Shown here: one piece after another, positions 11,361 to 13,436 of the stretch | How positions within the stretch are numbered: position 1 is the stretch's first letter | How the letters are laid out: every line of letters starts with the position of its first letter | NCBI GenBank assembly: GCA_012270135.1 | Contig: JAAXIW010000125.1 | Location: forward strand, 1 to 13,436 | Direction: 5' to 3' | From: Brevundimonas sp. | Lineage (GTDB): Bacteria; Pseudomonadota; Alphaproteobacteria; Caulobacterales; Caulobacteraceae | Length of the DNA: 13,436 nucleotides | The notes under the pieces: generated by a model | The model's input: only the letters and a program-made list of their open reading frames with translations | Told to the model about the DNA's origin: nothing | The model's database searches: none | Made by a program: the position numbers and the translations under genes

Positions 11361-12871
11361 GACGCCCCTCGGCCCTGCCCGTGATGATCCAGGTCGCGGC
11401 GCTCGCGGCCTTCGCCATCGTCCTGTCGCACGCCGTGGCCTTCGGCGTGCTGGCGTTGTCGCCCGAGCCGCGGCCCGCCGGGTTCAGCATCGAGTCGGCG
11501 GCTCGGGCGCTGAAGGGGGAGACAGCCGAGACCGCCGACGGGCGGACCCTGCGGCGCAGGCTGTCAGGAGAACCCGTGGCTCCCGTGGAGGGGGACGCGG
11601 TCGACCCTCTGTCGTTTGCGATCCGATCTGGTCTGGCGCGGAGCCTCGATGTGCCGATCGACCGGGTCGCGGTGGCGATAGACCGGCCGTCGCGGCGCCG
11701 CGCGCCCACGCGTGCGACCTCGCGGGCGCATGCGGTCGAAAGGACCGGCGAGGCGACCCGGTGCGTCTGCAACCGCCGGGCCGATGAGTCCTGGGTTCCG
11801 GCGCCCCCGGCGCCGGAGGATGTCGTGCGCCTGCAGTCCGAGATTCACGCGCGGCACGCCGGGCCGATCGTGATTGATTCCGAGACGCGGCGCTTCACCG
11901 TTCTGACCGAACGGCTGACGTTCGCCCCCTTCTCGGCCTCGCTAAGGCTGGACGACGGGCAATGGGCGACGGTGGAGCCGCCGCGCGGGCTGTTGTCGCC
12001 ATGGCAGCGCCAGATGCTGCTGGCGCTGGTGCTGTCGATGCTGCTGCTGGCCCCGGTGGTGTGGTGGATGGCGCGGCGGCTCACGCGGCCGATCCGCGTC
12101 TTCGCCGAGGCCGCCGAACGGCTGGGCGCGAACCCGGAGGCGGCCCCCATGGCGCCCTCCGGCCCCAGCGAAGTCCGGACCGCCATTCACGCCTTCAACG
12201 ACATGCAGGGCTCCCTGCGCCGACACATGCGACAGCGGACGCAGACAGTGGCGGCCATCGCCCACGACCTGCGAACGCCTCTGACCCGCCTCCGCTTCCG
12301 CGCCGAACAGGCCCCCGAGGCGGTGCGCGACCGGATGGCGGCCGATATCGAGGAGATGGACGCCCTGATCGGTCAGGCCATGGCCTTCGTTCGCGGCGAG
12401 ACAGCGACGGAACAGCGCGAACGGTTCGACCTCGGCGCGCTGGCGGCGGACTGCGCCGCGGGTTTCGCCGAAACCGGCGAGCCGGTGGCGTTTGACGGCG
12501 GCGCCCTCCTGCCCGTGCACGCCGATCCGACGGCGCTGCGGCGGGCGCTGGGCAATCTGATCGCCAATGCAGTCCAGTACGGCGGCGGTGCGAGAGTGCG
12601 GGCCGCCGTCGAGGGCGTCGCGGCCGTGGTCACGGTCGAGGACGATGGGCCCGGCCTGTCCGCAGACGAGCTGGAGGCCGTGTTCGAGCCCTTTCATCGT
12701 GGCGAACGCTCGCGCAACCGGGAGACCGGAGGCGCCGGCCTGGGCCTGACCGTCGCTCGCCAGGCGGCGCGGGCGGCGGGCGGCGAGGTGACCCTGACCA
12801 ACCGGCCGGGCGGCGGACTGACCGCGCGCCTGAGCCTGCCGCTGTCCGCACCCCTGCCGCAACAGACCTGA
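11357..12871 (+). CDS. Membrane sensor histidine kinase (EnvZ/RstB-like layout)
   Basis: A 504-residue kinase from the GTG at 11357, which overlaps the regulator stop; GTG 11381 or ATG 11384 are later alternatives, and the longer open frame upstream lies inside the regulator gene and is rejected. TM1 spans about 9-32 and TM2 about 212-236, enclosing a periplasmic domain of about 180 residues. A HAMP domain (MARRLTRPIRVFAEAAERLG) follows, then the H-box AIAHDLRTPLTRLRF with His303, N-box NLIANAVQYGG (Asn404), G1 EDDGPGLS (429-433), F-box FEPFHRGE and G2 GAGLGL (459-464). The sensor domain contains an isolated CVC motif (Cys136, Cys138) within a very Arg-rich stretch (about 110-140), which reads unlike its surroundings. 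It should autophosphorylate and drive the adjacent regulator. Signal unknown. Confidence 0.93.
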   Translation: MRRPSALPVMIQVAALAAFAIVLSHAVAFGVLALSPEPRPAGFSIESAARALKGETAETADGRTLRRRLSGEPVAPVEGDAVDPLSFAIRSGLARSLDVPIDRVAVAIDRPSRRRAPTRATSRAHAVERTGEATRCVCNRRADESWVPAPPAPEDVVRLQSEIHARHAGPIVIDSETRRFTVLTERLTFAPFSASLRLDDGQWATVEPPRGLLSPWQRQMLLALVLSMLLLAPVVWWMARRLTRPIRVFAEAAERLGANPEAAPMAPSGPSEVRTAIHAFNDMQGSLRRHMRQRTQTVAAIAHDLRTPLTRLRFRAEQAPEAVRDRMAADIEEMDALIGQAMAFVRGETATEQRERFDLGALAADCAAGFAETGEPVAFDGGALLPVHADPTALRRALGNLIANAVQYGGGARVRAAVEGVAAVVTVEDDGPGLSADELEAVFEPFHRGERSRNRETGGAGLGLTVARQAARAAGGEVTLTNRPGGGLTARLSLPLSAPLPQQT

Positions 12872-12887
12872 AGAGGACGCGCCGGGC

Positions 12888-12914
12888 GTTACAGTTCATC
12901 ACGGCTTGTTACAG
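12888..12914 (+). promoter_or_regulatory. GTTACAG direct repeats upstream of gapA
   Basis: GTTACAG occurs at 12888-12894 and 12908-12914, 20 bp apart start to start. The second copy reads TGTTACAGG and differs by one base from TGTTTCAGG at 10570-10578 upstream of the regulator gene. Similar GTTACA half-sites are known for OmpR-family regulators such as RstA. A binding site for the adjacent regulator, or for another one controlling gapA, is inferred. A possible -35 TTGAAT and weak -10 CATTGA (17-bp spacing) follow before gapA. Confidence 0.4.
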
Positions 12915-12990
12915 GCTCGGGGTTGAATCCCCGCGCCGCCGGTTCCATTGAAGCGCCAACCAAACATTCCAGCTTCAGGAGCCCCGCCCC

Positions 12991-13436
12991 ATGACCGTCC
13001 GCGTCGCCATCAATGGTTTCGGCCGCATCGGCCGCCTCGTCCTGCGCTCGATCGTCGAGCATGGCCGTCGTGACATCGAGGTGGTGGCGATCAACGATCT
13101 GGGCCCGGTGGCCACCAACGCACACCTGCTGAAGTATGACTCGGTGCACGGGCGCTTCCCCGGCACGGTCGAGCACGGCGACGACTGGATCGACGTCGGC
13201 CTGGGCAAGATCAAGGTCACCGCTGAGCGCGACCCGGCCAACCTGCCGCACAAGGACCTGAACGTCGATATCGCGTTCGAATGCACCGGCATCTTCACCG
13301 CGCGTGACAAGGCCGAGGCGCACCTGAAGGCCGGGGCCAAGCGGGTGTTGATCTCGGCCCCCGGCGACAACGCCGACAAAACCATTGTCTACAAGGTCAA
13401 CCACGAGACCCTGACCGCCGACGACATCGTCGTCTC
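12991..13436 (+). CDS. gapA: Glyceraldehyde-3-phosphate dehydrogenase, N-terminal part (cut by window edge)
   Basis: The first 148 codons are present. The NAD-binding fold begins VRVAINGFGRIGRL (dinucleotide loop 8-15), continues with AINDLG (Asp36 at the adenine-ribose position, indicating NAD use), HLLKYDSVHGRF, ECTGIFTARDKAEAHLKAGAKRVLISAPG and NHETLTADDIVV. The window ends a few residues before the expected SNASCTTN catalytic segment, so the catalytic Cys is not seen. An AGGAG ending 9 nt before the ATG is a good ribosome site. The enzyme converts glyceraldehyde-3-phosphate to 1,3-bisphosphoglycerate in glycolysis and the reverse in gluconeogenesis. It follows the sensor kinase after 119 bp on the same strand. 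In related genomes it usually follows tkt more closely. Confidence 0.96.
   Translation, partial: MTVRVAINGFGRIGRLVLRSIVEHGRRDIEVVAINDLGPVATNAHLLKYDSVHGRFPGTVEHGDDWIDVGLGKIKVTAERDPANLPHKDLNVDIAFECTGIFTARDKAEAHLKAGAKRVLISAPGDNADKTIVYKVNHETLTADDIVV

Noticed and set aside
1..13436. CRISPR arrays, insertion sequences, tRNA or rRNA genes
   Set aside because: No regularly spaced repeats, transposase motifs, tRNA-like cloverleaf or rRNA sequence were recognised on either strand.

Overview
The window is high-GC and densely coded, and it reads as a chromosomal segment of an alphaproteobacterium of the order Caulobacterales (Brevundimonas- or Caulobacter-like). The main clues are a zapA gene translationally coupled to a zauP-like coiled-coil gene, a 6S RNA-5-FCL-YmdB order, a tkt...gap pair, and several promoters that appear to give leaderless or nearly leaderless mRNAs. 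The genus is an inference from gene content and style only.

Left part (1-4922), all on the minus strand. Reading in the direction of transcription: zauP-like gene and zapA (cell division, ATGA overlap); a GbsR/MarR-type regulator with a DUF4166 protein gene behind it; a second MarR regulator coupled by ATGA overlap to an exported S41 peptidase; a likely 6S RNA; a repeat-like spacer; 5-formyltetrahydrofolate cyclo-ligase; and the first 53 codons of a YmdB-family phosphoesterase. The classical zapA-ssrS-ygfA neighbourhood is kept, but two regulator/effector pairs sit between zapA and the RNA. Each regulator has a palindrome over its own promoter and start region, as expected for autoregulation.

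Middle part (5012-8462), plus strand: transketolase, a small unrecognised gene of lower GC, and formate-dependent GAR transformylase purT, tightly packed (8-nt gap, then ATGA overlap). The purT stop codon shares a palindromic CTAG with the stop codon of the next, convergent gene.

Right part (8459-13436): a second exported S41 peptidase (with PDZ-like segment) and an exported four-EF-hand protein on the minus strand; then, divergent, an OmpR-type response regulator and its sensor kinase (GTGA overlap), and finally the start of gapA. GTTTCA/GTTACA-type direct repeats about two helical turns apart lie both in the EF-hand/regulator divergent region and between the kinase gene and gapA. They are candidate binding sites of this two-component system.

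Most of the window is core metabolism and housekeeping. The parts that look least described are the GbsR-DUF4166 module with its perfect palindrome over the start codon, the EF-hand/two-component module, and the small gene between tkt and purT. No mobile element, CRISPR array, tRNA or rRNA was seen.
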